Notes: generated by a model from the letters alone, not told the origin. A stretch of DNA of 24,121 nt from an uncultured Clostridia bacterium (GCA_947589335.1 CANPZH010000003.1:1-24121), one strand, 5' to 3'. Numbered from the stretch's first letter, positions 7,655 to 16,062 are shown. Made by a program: numbers and translations.

Positions 7655-8062
7655 TTACAGATATTTCTTCGCAAATTCGGGAAGTTCTTCTTCCGCGCAG
7701 CTGCAGGTGATATACATATTGAGCCCCCGCATCTCGGAGACCTTGTCGAACAGATAAAACGTCTGCGCCATGTCTTTGATCGCCTTGCCCGCGATCCGCG
7801 CGATGCCGTCTACATAGACGTATTCGTTGTCGTAACTGCCGGCGATCACGCCCTCGACGAATCCGCAGAGAGCCTCCTCGCCCGCGACCGAATAATCGGA
7901 GACGTCGATGAAGCGGATCTCGCGCCGCAAGTCGTACATATAGCGCTTTGTATCGGTGATGAAGATCATGTGTCCCTTGGCGGAAGCGACCGTTTCGTTC
8001 GCCAGCGCGATGATGCGCTTCGTCTTGCCGCTTCCCTTCGGGCCGCAAATAATTTTGATCAT
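7655..8062 (-). CDS. Small P-loop NTP-binding protein of unknown role
   Basis: A 135-residue protein with a clear Walker A motif, GPKGSGKT, at residues 7-14 and a hydrophobic strand ending in Asp (EYVYVDGI, about residues 88-95) that can serve as Walker B. A segment like ITDTKRYMYDLRREIRFIDV follows the first helix. The rest of the fold is minimal: the protein is close to half the size of a usual RecA or kinase domain, and no partner domain is present. Substrate and function are unknown. It has its own promoter, an AGGAGGT site and a 16-bp palindrome in the 5' UTR, and precedes thrC on the same strand. Confidence 0.8.
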   Translation of the reverse strand: MIKIICGPKGSGKTKRIIALANETVASAKGHMIFITDTKRYMYDLRREIRFIDVSDYSVAGEEALCGFVEGVIAGSYDNEYVYVDGIARIAGKAIKDMAQTFYLFDKVSEMRGLNMYITCSCAEEELPEFAKKYL

Positions 8063-8076
8063 GCAAACCTCCTGGC

Positions 8077-8092
8077 GCGCCCCGCGGGGCGC
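8077..8092. repeat. 16-bp palindrome beside a ribosome binding site
   Basis: GCGCCCCGCGGGGCGC is perfectly palindromic and ends 4 nt before the AGGAGGT site of the P-loop gene on the minus strand, inside its 5' UTR. If folded in RNA it could influence translation initiation. It is followed by T residues only on the strand that is not transcribed. Confidence 0.4.
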
Positions 8093-8107
8093 TCTTTTAT
8101 TTTCTCT

Positions 8108-8136
8108 ATTCTAACAAATTTCCCGCCGTCTTTCAA
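8108..8136 (-). promoter_or_regulatory. Promoter of the P-loop gene
   Basis: TTGAAA (8136-8131) and TAGAAT (8113-8108) with a 17-bp spacer on the minus strand, about 45 bp upstream of the start at 8062. Confidence 0.7.
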
Positions 8137-8182
8137 GGGGTTTGAGAAAAAATTTTTCGTTTTTTTCGCAGTTCGTGCATTT

Positions 8183-9379
8183 TTATCGCAAACTGCGCAC
8201 AAATGCCTCGATCCTGTCCAACCCCTCCAACATGTCCTTCATCGAGAGGGAATAGGAGAGACGGACGCAGTCGTCCGCGCCGAACGCCGCGCCCGGCACG
8301 ACCGCGACCTTCGCGGCGTCGAGCAGAACGTCGGCAAAGTCCACCGAGTTTTCGATCTTCCTCTCGCCGAACGATTTCCCGTACGTCCCGCCGACGACGA
8401 GCATCGTATAGAACGCGCCCTCGGGAATGATACAGTAGATCCCGGGCATCTCCGAGATGCGCTCGATCATCGCGAGCCGCCGCCGCGCGAACCTCGCCAC
8501 CATCTCCTCGACGGACGCCTCGGGCGAGTTCAGCGCCCTGATCGCCGCATACTGCGCGATCGAATTGGGGTTGCTCGTCGCATGGCTCTGGAAGGAGTCG
8601 ATCGCCTTCGCGACGTCGGGCGGGGCGGCGAGATAGCCGATCCGCCAGCCCGTCATCGCATACGTCTTGGAGACGCCGTTGACGGTGACCGTCCTGTCCT
8701 TCATGCGCTCGGAATACGCCGCGAAGGAATAGGGTTTGACCCCCGTGTAGACGAGCTTCTCGTAGATCTCGTCCGAGAGCACGAAGATGCCCGCTTCCTC
8801 GCAGACGGCGGCAAGCGCGCGGATCTCTCCTTCGCCGTACACCGCGCCCGTGGGGTTGCAGGGGGAATTGAAGATGAAGAGCTTTGTCCTCGGGGTGATC
8901 GCCACGCGGAGCTGTTCGGGAGTGATCTTGAATCCCGTCTTCTTGCTCGCCTGCACGATGACGGGCACGCCGCCGCAGACCTTGACGACCTCGGGATAGG
9001 TGAGCCAGTAGGGCGCGGGGATGATGACCTCGTCCCCCTCGTCGAGGAGGGCGAAGCAGACGTTGAAGATGGAGTGCTTCGCGCCGTTCGAGACGATGAT
9101 CTGCGAGGGTTCGTAGTCGAGCCCGTTGTCCCGCTCGAACTTGCCTGCGATCGCGCGGCGGAGCTCCATGAGCCCAGAGGAGGGCGTATATTTGGTCTGT
9201 CCGCGGTCGAGGGCCTCCTTCGCCGCCTCGATGATGTATTCGGGGGTGGCGAAGTCCGGCTCCCCCACGCCGAAGTTGACGACGCTCTCCCCCGCAGCCT
9301 TCATCGCCTTCGCCTTTGCGCTGACCGAGAGGGTCAAAGAAGGCGAGATGGAGCGGATGCGCCTTGCAAGTCTGTCCAT
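8183..9379 (-). CDS. Class I PLP-dependent aminotransferase, aspartate aminotransferase-like
   Basis: The 398-residue enzyme transfers amino groups using PLP. It shows NFGVGEPDF near the N-terminus, NSPCNPTG at 171-178, and the PLP lysine in VSKTYAMTGWRIGY (K238), which place it in the subclass Ib aspartate aminotransferase group. Aspartate is the likeliest substrate, but prephenate and other acceptors are known in this subclass. It is the last gene of the rpmE-prmC-prfA run; its ATG overlaps the prfA stop by one base (TAATG), so coupling is likely. I see no clear terminator after it. Confidence 0.88.
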   Translation of the reverse strand: MDRLARRIRSISPSLTLSVSAKAKAMKAAGESVVNFGVGEPDFATPEYIIEAAKEALDRGQTKYTPSSGLMELRRAIAGKFERDNGLDYEPSQIIVSNGAKHSIFNVCFALLDEGDEVIIPAPYWLTYPEVVKVCGGVPVIVQASKKTGFKITPEQLRVAITPRTKLFIFNSPCNPTGAVYGEGEIRALAAVCEEAGIFVLSDEIYEKLVYTGVKPYSFAAYSERMKDRTVTVNGVSKTYAMTGWRIGYLAAPPDVAKAIDSFQSHATSNPNSIAQYAAIRALNSPEASVEEMVARFARRRLAMIERISEMPGIYCIIPEGAFYTMLVVGGTYGKSFGERKIENSVDFADVLLDAAKVAVVPGAAFGADDCVRLSYSLSMKDMLEGLDRIEAFVRSLR

Positions 9380-10452
9380 TATGATCCTTCCTCGCTTGAA
9401 GTGAGTTTTGCTTCGCGGTCGGCGCGGGCGAGCGCGTCGATCATCTCATCGAGCCCGCCCGCGAGGAAGTCTTCCATCGTGTACAGGCTGAGCCCGATCC
9501 TGTGGTCGGTGATACGGCTCTGCGGATAGTTATAGGTGCGGATCCGCTCGCTGCGGTCCCCCGTGCCCACGAGGCTCTTGCGGTTTGCCGCCTCCGCGCT
9601 GCTCTGTCTGCCCTGATAATAATCGTACAGGCGCGCGCGAAGGACGCGGAATGCCTTCTCCTTGTTCTTGAGCTGGCTGCGCTCGTCCTGGCAGGTCACG
9701 ACGATGCCCGTCGGGAAATGGGTGAGGCGGATCGCCGTCTCCGTCTTGTTGACCTTCTGGCCGCCCGCCCCCGACGAACGGAAGAGGTCGACGCGGATAT
9801 CCTTTTCGTCGAGCTCGACCTCGACGTCATCCGCCTCGGGAAGGACGGCGACCGTCGCCGTCGACGTGTGGATCCTGCCCTGCGACTCCGTCTCGGGCAC
9901 CCGCTGGACGCGGTGGACGCCGCTCTCGTATTTGAGCCGTCCGTACGCCCCCTTGCCGCTGATGTTGACGATCGCCTCCTTCATGCCCCCGAGTGCGGTC
10001 TCGTTGACGTCCACGATCTCCCAGCGGAAGCGGCGGCGCTCGCAGTACCCCTGGTACATGCGGTACAGAACATAAGCAAAAAGCGCAGCCTCTTCCCCGC
10101 CTGCGCCCGCACGGATCTCGAGCGTACAACCGCGCTCGTCGTTTTTATCCTTGGGCAAAAGAAGGAGTTTCAGCTCGTCTTCGAGCGCCGAGAGCTTCTC
10201 CCGGCAAGCGTACCCCTCCTCGAGAAGGAGCTCCTTCATTTCCCCCGTTTCATGCTCCGCCTCCGAAAAGGCGCCCTTCATCTCCTCCTCCATGCCGAGA
10301 TAGGCGCGGTATTTTTCCGCGATCTCCGCGATCTCCGCGCGCTCTTTGGAGAGGCGGGTCCACTCGGCCATATCGCCGAGCACCTCGGGCGAGGAGAGCC
10401 GGACGGTGAGCATGTCGTATTTTTCCGCAATCTCTTTGACTTTCCCGAACAT
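9379..10452 (-). CDS. prfA: Peptide chain release factor 1
   Basis: RF1 recognises UAA and UAG and triggers peptide release on the ribosome. The 357-residue protein has the PxT codon-recognition tripeptide in RVPETESQGRIHTS (PET, 186-188), which separates it from RF2 (SPF), and the catalytic GGQ in SGAGGQKVNKTETA (Q at 232). Domain order and length are normal. It sits 13 bp downstream of a gene whose C-terminal half is PrmC, the methyltransferase that modifies this glutamine, so substrate and enzyme are coexpressed. Confidence 0.97.
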   Translation of the reverse strand: MFGKVKEIAEKYDMLTVRLSSPEVLGDMAEWTRLSKERAEIAEIAEKYRAYLGMEEEMKGAFSEAEHETGEMKELLLEEGYACREKLSALEDELKLLLLPKDKNDERGCTLEIRAGAGGEEAALFAYVLYRMYQGYCERRRFRWEIVDVNETALGGMKEAIVNISGKGAYGRLKYESGVHRVQRVPETESQGRIHTSTATVAVLPEADDVEVELDEKDIRVDLFRSSGAGGQKVNKTETAIRLTHFPTGIVVTCQDERSQLKNKEKAFRVLRARLYDYYQGRQSSAEAANRKSLVGTGDRSERIRTYNYPQSRITDHRIGLSLYTMEDFLAGGLDEMIDALARADREAKLTSSEEGS

Positions 10453-10465
10453 AGTACCGCCGCCG

Positions 10466-12301
10466 TCAGAACACGATCTTGACGACGCGCTCCTTCCCGC
10501 TCAGGTCCTTGACGACCATCGCATAATCGCAGCGGGAGAAGATCTTGAGCACATCGCGCGACTGGTCTTCGCCGCACTCCAAAATGAGCATGCCCCCGCG
10601 GACGACATAGCGGTTGATCTTGCCCGCGATCCTGCGGTAAAAGTCGAGCCCGTCCTCGCCGCCGTCGAGCGCGAGACGGGGTTCGAAGTCGCGCACTTCG
10701 CGCTGCAGCGTTTCGATCTCCGCCGTCTTCACATAGGGCGGGTTCGCCGTGATGATGTTGAATTTTCCGCGGATATTTTCGAACAGGTCGCTCTTAACGA
10801 CGCTGACGTTGACCTTGTTGAGGCGCACGTTGTCCCGCGCGACTTCGAGCGCGTCGTCCGAGATGTCCGCCGCCGTGACCGTGATGTTCTTGTCCTTTGC
10901 CGCCTCGCCCGCGATCGCGATCGCCACCGCGCCGCTGCCCGTGCAGAGGTCGAGCACCTTGTCGCCCTCGGCGACCGCAGCGATCGCCTGCTGGACGAGG
11001 ATCTCCGTCTCGGGACGGGGAATGAGCACCCGCTCGTCCACATTGATCCGGTATCCGTAAAATTCGGTGTTCCCGAAGATGTACCAGAGGGGTTTGCCCG
11101 TGAGCCGCTCTTCGTAGAGGGCGAGGATCTTCCCGCACTCCTTCTGCGTGACGACTCTCTCCTCCCCGAGTTCGCTCCGGGGCACGCCAAGCGTGAGGCT
11201 GAGGATCCACTCCGCGTCCGATTCGTCGATGTCCTTCTCCGCGAAGTGCCGCTTCATCATCGACTGGAGCTTGGTCAGCTTGGTCTCGGTCACGAAGGTC
11301 TTCTCGGGGGATTCGGGATCGGCGTCCATATCGAGCACCTTTTGGAAGGCGAGGATCGCGCATTCGATCATCTCGTCGGTGGGCTCGCGCGTGGTGAGCT
11401 TCTGGAGCAGATACCCCGGCGCCTTCAGCGGAAAGAGGACGGGGCTCTGGAAGCGCGCCAAAAGCCTCAGGACCTCATAGGAGACCGACGCGACGATGGG
11501 GAGAAAGACCAGCTTGATCAGAAAGACGAGGACGAAATCGAGCTGTGCGATCCCCGTGGTGATCCTGCTCCCGACCAGCCAGCCCATCAGCGCAAACATG
11601 ATGATGGAGATGAACATGACGATGAACAAGAAGGTCGTGCCGCAGCGGTCGTGCAGGCGGGAACAGTTCCGCACATTGTCGACCGTGAGGGGAAGACCGT
11701 ATTCGTAACAGTTGATCGTCTTGTGCTCCGCGCCGTGATAGCAATACGTCTCCCGCAGGGATTTGAACAGGAGCGTGAAGAGAATGTACAGAATGAAGAT
11801 GAGGATGCGGAAACCGCCCTCGAGCATGTTGTACCAAAGGCTCCCCTTGTCTCCGATCGCGCCCTCGGCGCCCCCTGCGGCGTTTGCGATCAGGTCGGTG
11901 AAATAATAGGGCAGGAAGAGGAACAGGAGCAATGCGATCGCCACGCCGAACATGGTCGCGATCGTCGTGACGATGTCGGACACGCTGATCTTCCACTTGT
12001 CGGCGACCCACTTGTTGAGCTTGGGCGGCGCCTCGTCGTCCTGCGCCACGGCGACCTCGGAACTGCGCAGCAGCGCCTGCATGCCGCTCACGAGAGAGAG
12101 GACGAAATTGACGATCCCGCGCACGAAAACAAAACGCATCCATTTCTTCCGCTGTTCGGGCGGTGTAATGCGTTTCGCCTCCATCTGAATCTCACCGTTG
12201 TCGTCGCGGACGACGGTCGCCATGCCGGATCTTCCCCGCATCATGACGCCCTGTATGACCGCCTGACCTCCGATGTAAGTACAGTTCGTTTTTTTCTTCA
12301 T
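10466..12301 (-). CDS. prmC: Fusion of DUF1385 membrane protein and PrmC methyltransferase
   Basis: One uninterrupted 611-residue frame joins two families. Residues 1 to about 310 are DUF1385 (YqhQ-like): GGQAVIQGVMMRG at 11-23, hydrophobic segments near 113-135, 163-182, 222-245 and 256-275, YHGAEHK at 188-194 and HDRCGT at 217-222. Residues from about 340 are PrmC, the S-adenosylmethionine-dependent N5-glutamine methyltransferase of release factors: RPETEILV, a SAM loop LCTGSGA near 452-458, and the catalytic NPPY at 520-523. In Clostridia these are normally two adjacent genes between rpmE and prfA. Here the join (about 305-340) has no internal stop. The result would tether the methyltransferase to the membrane. 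The role of DUF1385 is not established. A weak GAGAAG site precedes the ATG. Confidence 0.9.
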   Translation of the reverse strand: MKKKTNCTYIGGQAVIQGVMMRGRSGMATVVRDDNGEIQMEAKRITPPEQRKKWMRFVFVRGIVNFVLSLVSGMQALLRSSEVAVAQDDEAPPKLNKWVADKWKISVSDIVTTIATMFGVAIALLLFLFLPYYFTDLIANAAGGAEGAIGDKGSLWYNMLEGGFRILIFILYILFTLLFKSLRETYCYHGAEHKTINCYEYGLPLTVDNVRNCSRLHDRCGTTFLFIVMFISIIMFALMGWLVGSRITTGIAQLDFVLVFLIKLVFLPIVASVSYEVLRLLARFQSPVLFPLKAPGYLLQKLTTREPTDEMIECAILAFQKVLDMDADPESPEKTFVTETKLTKLQSMMKRHFAEKDIDESDAEWILSLTLGVPRSELGEERVVTQKECGKILALYEERLTGKPLWYIFGNTEFYGYRINVDERVLIPRPETEILVQQAIAAVAEGDKVLDLCTGSGAVAIAIAGEAAKDKNITVTAADISDDALEVARDNVRLNKVNVSVVKSDLFENIRGKFNIITANPPYVKTAEIETLQREVRDFEPRLALDGGEDGLDFYRRIAGKINRYVVRGGMLILECGEDQSRDVLKIFSRCDYAMVVKDLSGKERVVKIVF

Positions 12302-12329
12302 CCCGCTTCTCTACGCTGACATATCCCGC

Positions 12330-12360
12330 AAAATAGCAAAACAGCCCCAAGGTGAGGCTG
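12330..12360 (-). terminator. Terminator or attenuator after rpmE
   Basis: On the minus strand CAGCCT and GGGGCTG form a 6-bp stem (one G-U pair) with a CACCTT loop, followed by TTTTGCTATTTT. It lies 7 bp after the rpmE stop and 29 bp before the DUF1385-PrmC start. No separate promoter is evident for the latter, so partial read-through is likely. Confidence 0.65.
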
Positions 12361-12367
12361 GCTGCAT

Positions 12368-12571
12368 TCAGATACCGTATCTTTTCTTGAACTTATCGAC
12401 TCTGCCGCCGGTATCAACAAGCTTCTGTCTGCCCGTAAAAAACGGATGGCACTTGCTGCAGATATCGACCTTCAGGATCTCCACATCCTTCGTCGTACCC
12501 GTCTTGAACGTCTCGCCGCAAGCGCAGACAACCGTCACCTCATGGTATTTCGGATGGATTTCGGCTTTCAT
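12368..12571 (-). CDS. rpmE: 50S ribosomal protein L31, zinc-binding type
   Basis: A 67-residue L31 that begins MKAEIHPKYHEVTVVCACGE and ends with KLVDTGGRVDKFKKRYGI. Four cysteines (16, 18, 38 and 41, in CAC and CSKC) mark the zinc-containing form. The open frame extends far upstream, but the start at 12571 is right: it has an AGAGGTG site, and L31 homologues begin with this Met-Lys. The gene opens the translation-factor cluster and has a consensus promoter. Confidence 0.97.
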   Translation of the reverse strand: MKAEIHPKYHEVTVVCACGETFKTGTTKDVEILKVDICSKCHPFFTGRQKLVDTGGRVDKFKKRYGI

Positions 12572-12595
12572 TGAAATCACCTCTCTTCTTATAAT

Positions 12596-12616
12596 AGACG
12601 GCAAGACCCGCCGTCT
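12596..12616 (-). promoter_or_regulatory. Hairpin in the rpmE 5' UTR
   Basis: AGACGGC and GCCGTCT form a perfect 7-bp stem with a 7-nt loop. It starts a few bases after the predicted transcription start and ends 24 nt before the rpmE ATG. It may be an autogenous L31 leader; I base this on position only. Confidence 0.45.
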
Positions 12617-12626
12617 GTGCTTTTCC

Positions 12627-12655
12627 ATTATAGACATTTTCATCGGGTTCGTCAA
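12627..12655 (-). promoter_or_regulatory. Promoter of rpmE
   Basis: TTGACG (12655-12650), a 17-bp spacer and a perfect TATAAT (12632-12627) on the minus strand. Predicted start near 12620. Confidence 0.88.
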
Positions 12656-12734
12656 CTGATTTTGGATTGATAACGCAAAAACTTGCCCTTCTCCCCGATT
12701 TTTTTGCGCAAAAATCCTTTCTGCACAAAATCGC

Positions 12735-12763
12735 TTGCAAAGACGAACGTTTCTTGGTATAAT
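12735..12763 (+). promoter_or_regulatory. Promoter of the MDR oxidoreductase gene
   Basis: TTGCAA (12735-12740), 17 bp and TATAAT (12758-12763), about 40 bp upstream of the ATG. It diverges from the rpmE promoter across an AT-rich gap of about 80 bp. Confidence 0.85.
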
Positions 12764-12803
12764 ATGATAAAATATAGCAGATACCGAAAAAAGGAGACCC
12801 GGC

Positions 12804-13808
12804 ATGAACGTATGGAAGCTGACGGCGGCGAACACGCTCGTCAAATGCGAAGAGGACGCTGTTCCCGTGCCCGGCAAGCGCCGCGTCCGCGTGACGAAGG
12901 TGCTCGTCAACCGTGCGGACGCCCTGCTGTACCTCGGCAAGGAAAAGACGCGATACCCGATCATTCCGGGGCGGTATGCCGTCGGGATCGTCTCGGACGA
13001 GAGCGGCAGCGCGCAGATCCCCAAGGGCGCGCGCGTCCTGCTCCACTCCTATCTCCCCGCCGAAGACACCGGCACAGAGCCCAAAAACTTCGCAGAGGAC
13101 GACTTCCGCATCTGCGGACAGACCTCGGACGGCTTTTTGCGCGACTTCGTCTACGTCCGCGAGGAGGAGATGACCGTCCTTCCCGACGCCGTGAACGACG
13201 AAAAGGCGCTCCTTCTCTCCTTCATCGCCCTCGCACAGGCGACGGTGGACGCGCTCGACGTCCGCCGCGGCGAACACATCGCCGTCATCGGCGCCAATAT
13301 CCTCGGGATCTTCGTCTCCCGCCTGCTCATCTACCGGCAGGCCGCGCCCATCCTCATCGACGCCCGCAGGGACCGGCTCGACTTCGCCCGCTCCCGCGGC
13401 GTCTATTACACCTCCCCCGCCGACGAGACCCTCTTCCCCATGCTGGGAGAGATCACGGGGGGCAGACTTGCCGACGGCGCGGTGTTCATTCCGAGCGCGG
13501 GCAAGCATGACCCCGCCCTCCCCGTCTCCGTCTGCGCGCCAGGGAAGCACATCGCCTACTGCGGGCTGAACCCCGACGACCTCACGCTCGACCTCGGGAA
13601 GGCCATCCGGAAACAGCTCACCGTCCACGGCGTGCCCGACGGGACGGACTATCTCGAGACGGCAATCAACCTGATCGCGAACAAGACACTCGACCTCTCG
13701 GCGTTCCGCTTTACGACCTATCCCGCGGACGCCCTGAAAGAGCTTTTGGGAGAGCTCGGCGGCTCCTTGGTGCCCGTCAGCGAGATCTCCGTCATCAACC
13801 TCGTATAA
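12804..13808 (+). CDS. Zinc-less medium-chain dehydrogenase/reductase
   Basis: A 334-residue protein with the alcohol dehydrogenase fold: an N-terminal GroES-like domain (to about 120) and a Rossmann domain with the loop VIGANILGIF and an acidic residue after strand two (LIDARRDR), suggesting NAD(H). The catalytic zinc ligands of the family are missing: where C-G-x-D is expected there is VNRADALLYLG (35-45), and PGHE is replaced by PGRYA (55-59). The four-cysteine structural zinc loop is also absent. It may be a quinone-reductase-like or sugar-related member; the substrate is unknown. An AAAGGAGA site precedes the ATG. It heads a plus-strand run with the phospholipase D gene. Confidence 0.82.
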   Translation: MNVWKLTAANTLVKCEEDAVPVPGKRRVRVTKVLVNRADALLYLGKEKTRYPIIPGRYAVGIVSDESGSAQIPKGARVLLHSYLPAEDTGTEPKNFAEDDFRICGQTSDGFLRDFVYVREEEMTVLPDAVNDEKALLLSFIALAQATVDALDVRRGEHIAVIGANILGIFVSRLLIYRQAAPILIDARRDRLDFARSRGVYYTSPADETLFPMLGEITGGRLADGAVFIPSAGKHDPALPVSVCAPGKHIAYCGLNPDDLTLDLGKAIRKQLTVHGVPDGTDYLETAINLIANKTLDLSAFRFTTYPADALKELLGELGGSLVPVSEISVINLV

Positions 13809-13844
13809 CCCCGCATGCGCTCCCCGGAAGGGAAGCGCTTACTT

Positions 13845-15248
13845 ATGTCGCGAAAACACGGATATTCCCCGAGCGGAAGGGTGCTTCTCTGCGCGCTTCT
13901 GCTCCTTTTGTCGTTTGCGGGAGCCCTCTGCCTCGCATTCTGGCTGCCGCGCGCGCTCGCGCCCGCCGCCGTGCTGGAACGGCTCGTCTCCCTCGCCGCC
14001 GCCCTCTGTACCTTCTTCCGCGGGATCCCGGAGCAGTCCAAGACGGAGCGCATGCTCCTCCTGCTCCTCCTGCCGTGGCCGGGAGCCCTCCTCTGCTTTC
14101 TTGCGGGAGGGGATCCGGCTCCGCGCGGGGCGCCCTCTCCCGCTCCCTTCGGGGGCGTGGCGGGCGCCGTCTCCTCGCTCGCTTCCCGCGGCTGTGCCTT
14201 TCCGGGCTGCCGCGCCGAAACCGCCGAATATTTCCCGACGGGCAGCGAGATGGCAAAGCGGCTCCTTGAAGACCTCGCGGAGGCAAAGAGCGAGATCGTG
14301 CTCGATTATTATCTCCTTGCGCGGGGGAACTTTCTCGGCGCCGTGCTGAAGATCCTCGGACAAAAGGCGGAAAGCGGCGTGGACGTGCGGCTCTTCTATG
14401 ACGATTTCGGCTCCGCTACCCTCCCCAAACGTTTCGCGCGGGAGCTCGCCGCGAAGGGGATCGGGGCGGCGGCGTTCCACCCCGTCCGCGCCTTCCCGCC
14501 CGGCAGACTCAACCGGCGGGATCACCGCAAGATCGCCGTGATCGACCGCCGCGTCGCCTACACGGGCGGCGTCAACCTCGCCGACGAATACATCGGCGAG
14601 CGCATCCGCTTCGGGAACTGGAAGGATTCCGCGGTCCGCCTGACGGGGGAACCCGCCGTGCGCCTTCGCGCCCTCTGTCTCGGCGGGGACGTCCCTCCCT
14701 CCGCGGCGGAGGAGGGGATCCCCTGCGTCGTATTCGGAGACGGTGCGGCAGGGAGCGCGCGCACGGGCGAGCAGATCTTTACCCGTATCGTCTTTTCCGC
14801 CGAACGGTCGCTCTTTCTCTGCACCCCCTATCTCGCCCCGCGGGAGGGGCTCCTCTCCGCCCTCAAGGCCGCCGCGGCCGCGGGGACGGACGTGCGGATC
14901 ATGATCCCGCACATTCCCGACAAGAGGACGGTGTTCCTCCTCACCCGCAGCTATGCGCGGGAGCTGGAGGGCGCGGGCGTAAAAGTATTTGAATATGCCG
15001 GGGGATTTCTGCACGCCAAGAGCCTTGCGGCGGACGGGAGATACGCCGCCGTCGGCTCCTATAACCTCGACGCGCGCAGCTTCCGCTTCCAGGCGGAATG
15101 CGCCGTCTTCCTGGAGGACGAACGGCTGACGGGCGAACTCGTCCGCGACTTCCTCTCGATGTGGGAGACGGGCGTCCCCGTGCCGAAGGCCTCAAGGGGC
15201 GAACGCCTTCTCGGCCGCTTCCTCCGCCTGTTCGCAGGCTGGATATAG
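13845..15248 (+). CDS. Cardiolipin synthase-like phospholipase D family protein
   Basis: Likely joins two phosphatidylglycerols to make cardiolipin at the membrane. Both HKD motifs are intact: HRKIAVID (H227, K229, D234) and HAKSLAAD (H390, K392, D397), each followed by the usual GG(V)N or GSYNLD. The N-terminus has two hydrophobic segments (about 11-34 and 70-88). At about 467 residues it matches bacterial Cls length. The start at 13845 is preferred to the in-frame ATG at 13815 because a GGAAGGG sequence lies upstream; spacing is long, so this is uncertain. Length and the paired HKD motifs fit Cls, but a different phosphatidyl transfer cannot be excluded. Confidence 0.85.
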   Translation: MSRKHGYSPSGRVLLCALLLLLSFAGALCLAFWLPRALAPAAVLERLVSLAAALCTFFRGIPEQSKTERMLLLLLLPWPGALLCFLAGGDPAPRGAPSPAPFGGVAGAVSSLASRGCAFPGCRAETAEYFPTGSEMAKRLLEDLAEAKSEIVLDYYLLARGNFLGAVLKILGQKAESGVDVRLFYDDFGSATLPKRFARELAAKGIGAAAFHPVRAFPPGRLNRRDHRKIAVIDRRVAYTGGVNLADEYIGERIRFGNWKDSAVRLTGEPAVRLRALCLGGDVPPSAAEEGIPCVVFGDGAAGSARTGEQIFTRIVFSAERSLFLCTPYLAPREGLLSALKAAAAAGTDVRIMIPHIPDKRTVFLLTRSYARELEGAGVKVFEYAGGFLHAKSLAADGRYAAVGSYNLDARSFRFQAECAVFLEDERLTGELVRDFLSMWETGVPVPKASRGERLLGRFLRLFAGWI

Positions 15249-15257
15249 AGAACGCTT

Positions 15258-16052
15258 ATGGTGAAATTGATCGCGACCGACCTCGACGGCACCCTGCTCA
15301 ACGACCGCAAGGAGCTGCCGGAGGAGATCTTCGGTCTCATCGGACAACTGCATGAACGGGGGATCCTGTTCGCGCCTGCGAGCGGGCGGCAATACGCCAA
15401 CCTCAAGAAGCTCTTCTTCCCCGTTTGGGACAAGCTCGTCTACATCTGCGAGAACGGCGCGCTGGTCAAATACCGGGACGAGACCCTCCACCTCAACCCC
15501 ATCCGCGAGGACTGCGTGAAACAGGCGCTCGACGAGATCCGCGCCCTCCCAGGGCTCTTCCCCATGATCTGCGGCCCGGAATACGCATACATAGAAAACA
15601 GCGAGATGCCCTTCTTCAAGTACGCGATGCTCTCCTACACGAACTGCAGGAAGGTGGACTGTCTCGACGGGGTCATCGGGCGGGAGGCGGTCTGCAAGAT
15701 CGCCGTCTACGACGCCGTCTCCGCCGCCGACCACTGCATCAAAGAGCTCCCGCAGCGGCTGCCTCATCTGCGCACGATCCTCTCGGGGCCCGACTGGTGC
15801 GACGTCTCCTCCCCCACCGCCAATAAGGGAGAAGCGATCAAGTTCCTGCGCGGGCACTTCTCCCTCGCCAAAGAGGAGTGCGTCGCCTTCGGCGACCACA
15901 TGAACGACTACGAGATGCTCCTCGAGTGCGGCGGCGCGTACGTCACCGAAAACGCCTATCCCCCGCTCAAAAAGCTCATTCCGCACACCGTCCCCTCCAA
16001 CGAACGGGGAGGCGTGCTGCAAAAGATCGGACAAATTCTTCTTGGAACCTGA
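15258..16052 (+). CDS. Cof-type HAD-IIB sugar/nucleotide phosphatase
   Basis: A 264-residue haloacid dehalogenase-superfamily hydrolase. Motif I is DLDGTL at 8-13, motif II is PASGRQ, motif III is the lysine in TANKGEAIKF, and motif IV is FGDHMNDYEML, in the order and spacing of the Cof/YidA group with a C2-type cap between II and III. Substrates in this group are small phosphorylated sugars or cofactors and cannot be read here. It starts 9 bp after the Cls-like gene and ends 10 bp before the phosphodiesterase gene, so the three are probably one operon. The ribosome binding site is weak (AGAGAA). Confidence 0.9.
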   Translation: MVKLIATDLDGTLLNDRKELPEEIFGLIGQLHERGILFAPASGRQYANLKKLFFPVWDKLVYICENGALVKYRDETLHLNPIREDCVKQALDEIRALPGLFPMICGPEYAYIENSEMPFFKYAMLSYTNCRKVDCLDGVIGREAVCKIAVYDAVSAADHCIKELPQRLPHLRTILSGPDWCDVSSPTANKGEAIKFLRGHFSLAKEECVAFGDHMNDYEMLLECGGAYVTENAYPPLKKLIPHTVPSNERGGVLQKIGQILLGT

Positions 16053-16062
16053 GGAGACCGCC

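Noticed and set aside
7595..9529. 644-codon plus-strand open frame across the aminotransferase gene
   Set aside because: Antisense of two clear minus-strand genes, with no recognisable domain.
10346..12319. 657-codon plus-strand open frame opposite prmC
   Set aside because: It is the antisense shadow of a GC-rich real gene. It is dominated by Asp, Glu, Arg, Leu and Val runs, has no family motif and no ribosome binding site.
13815..13844. Earlier ATG as start of the cardiolipin synthase-like gene
   Set aside because: It has no ribosome binding site and adds ten residues that do not look like a family N-terminus, though it cannot be excluded.
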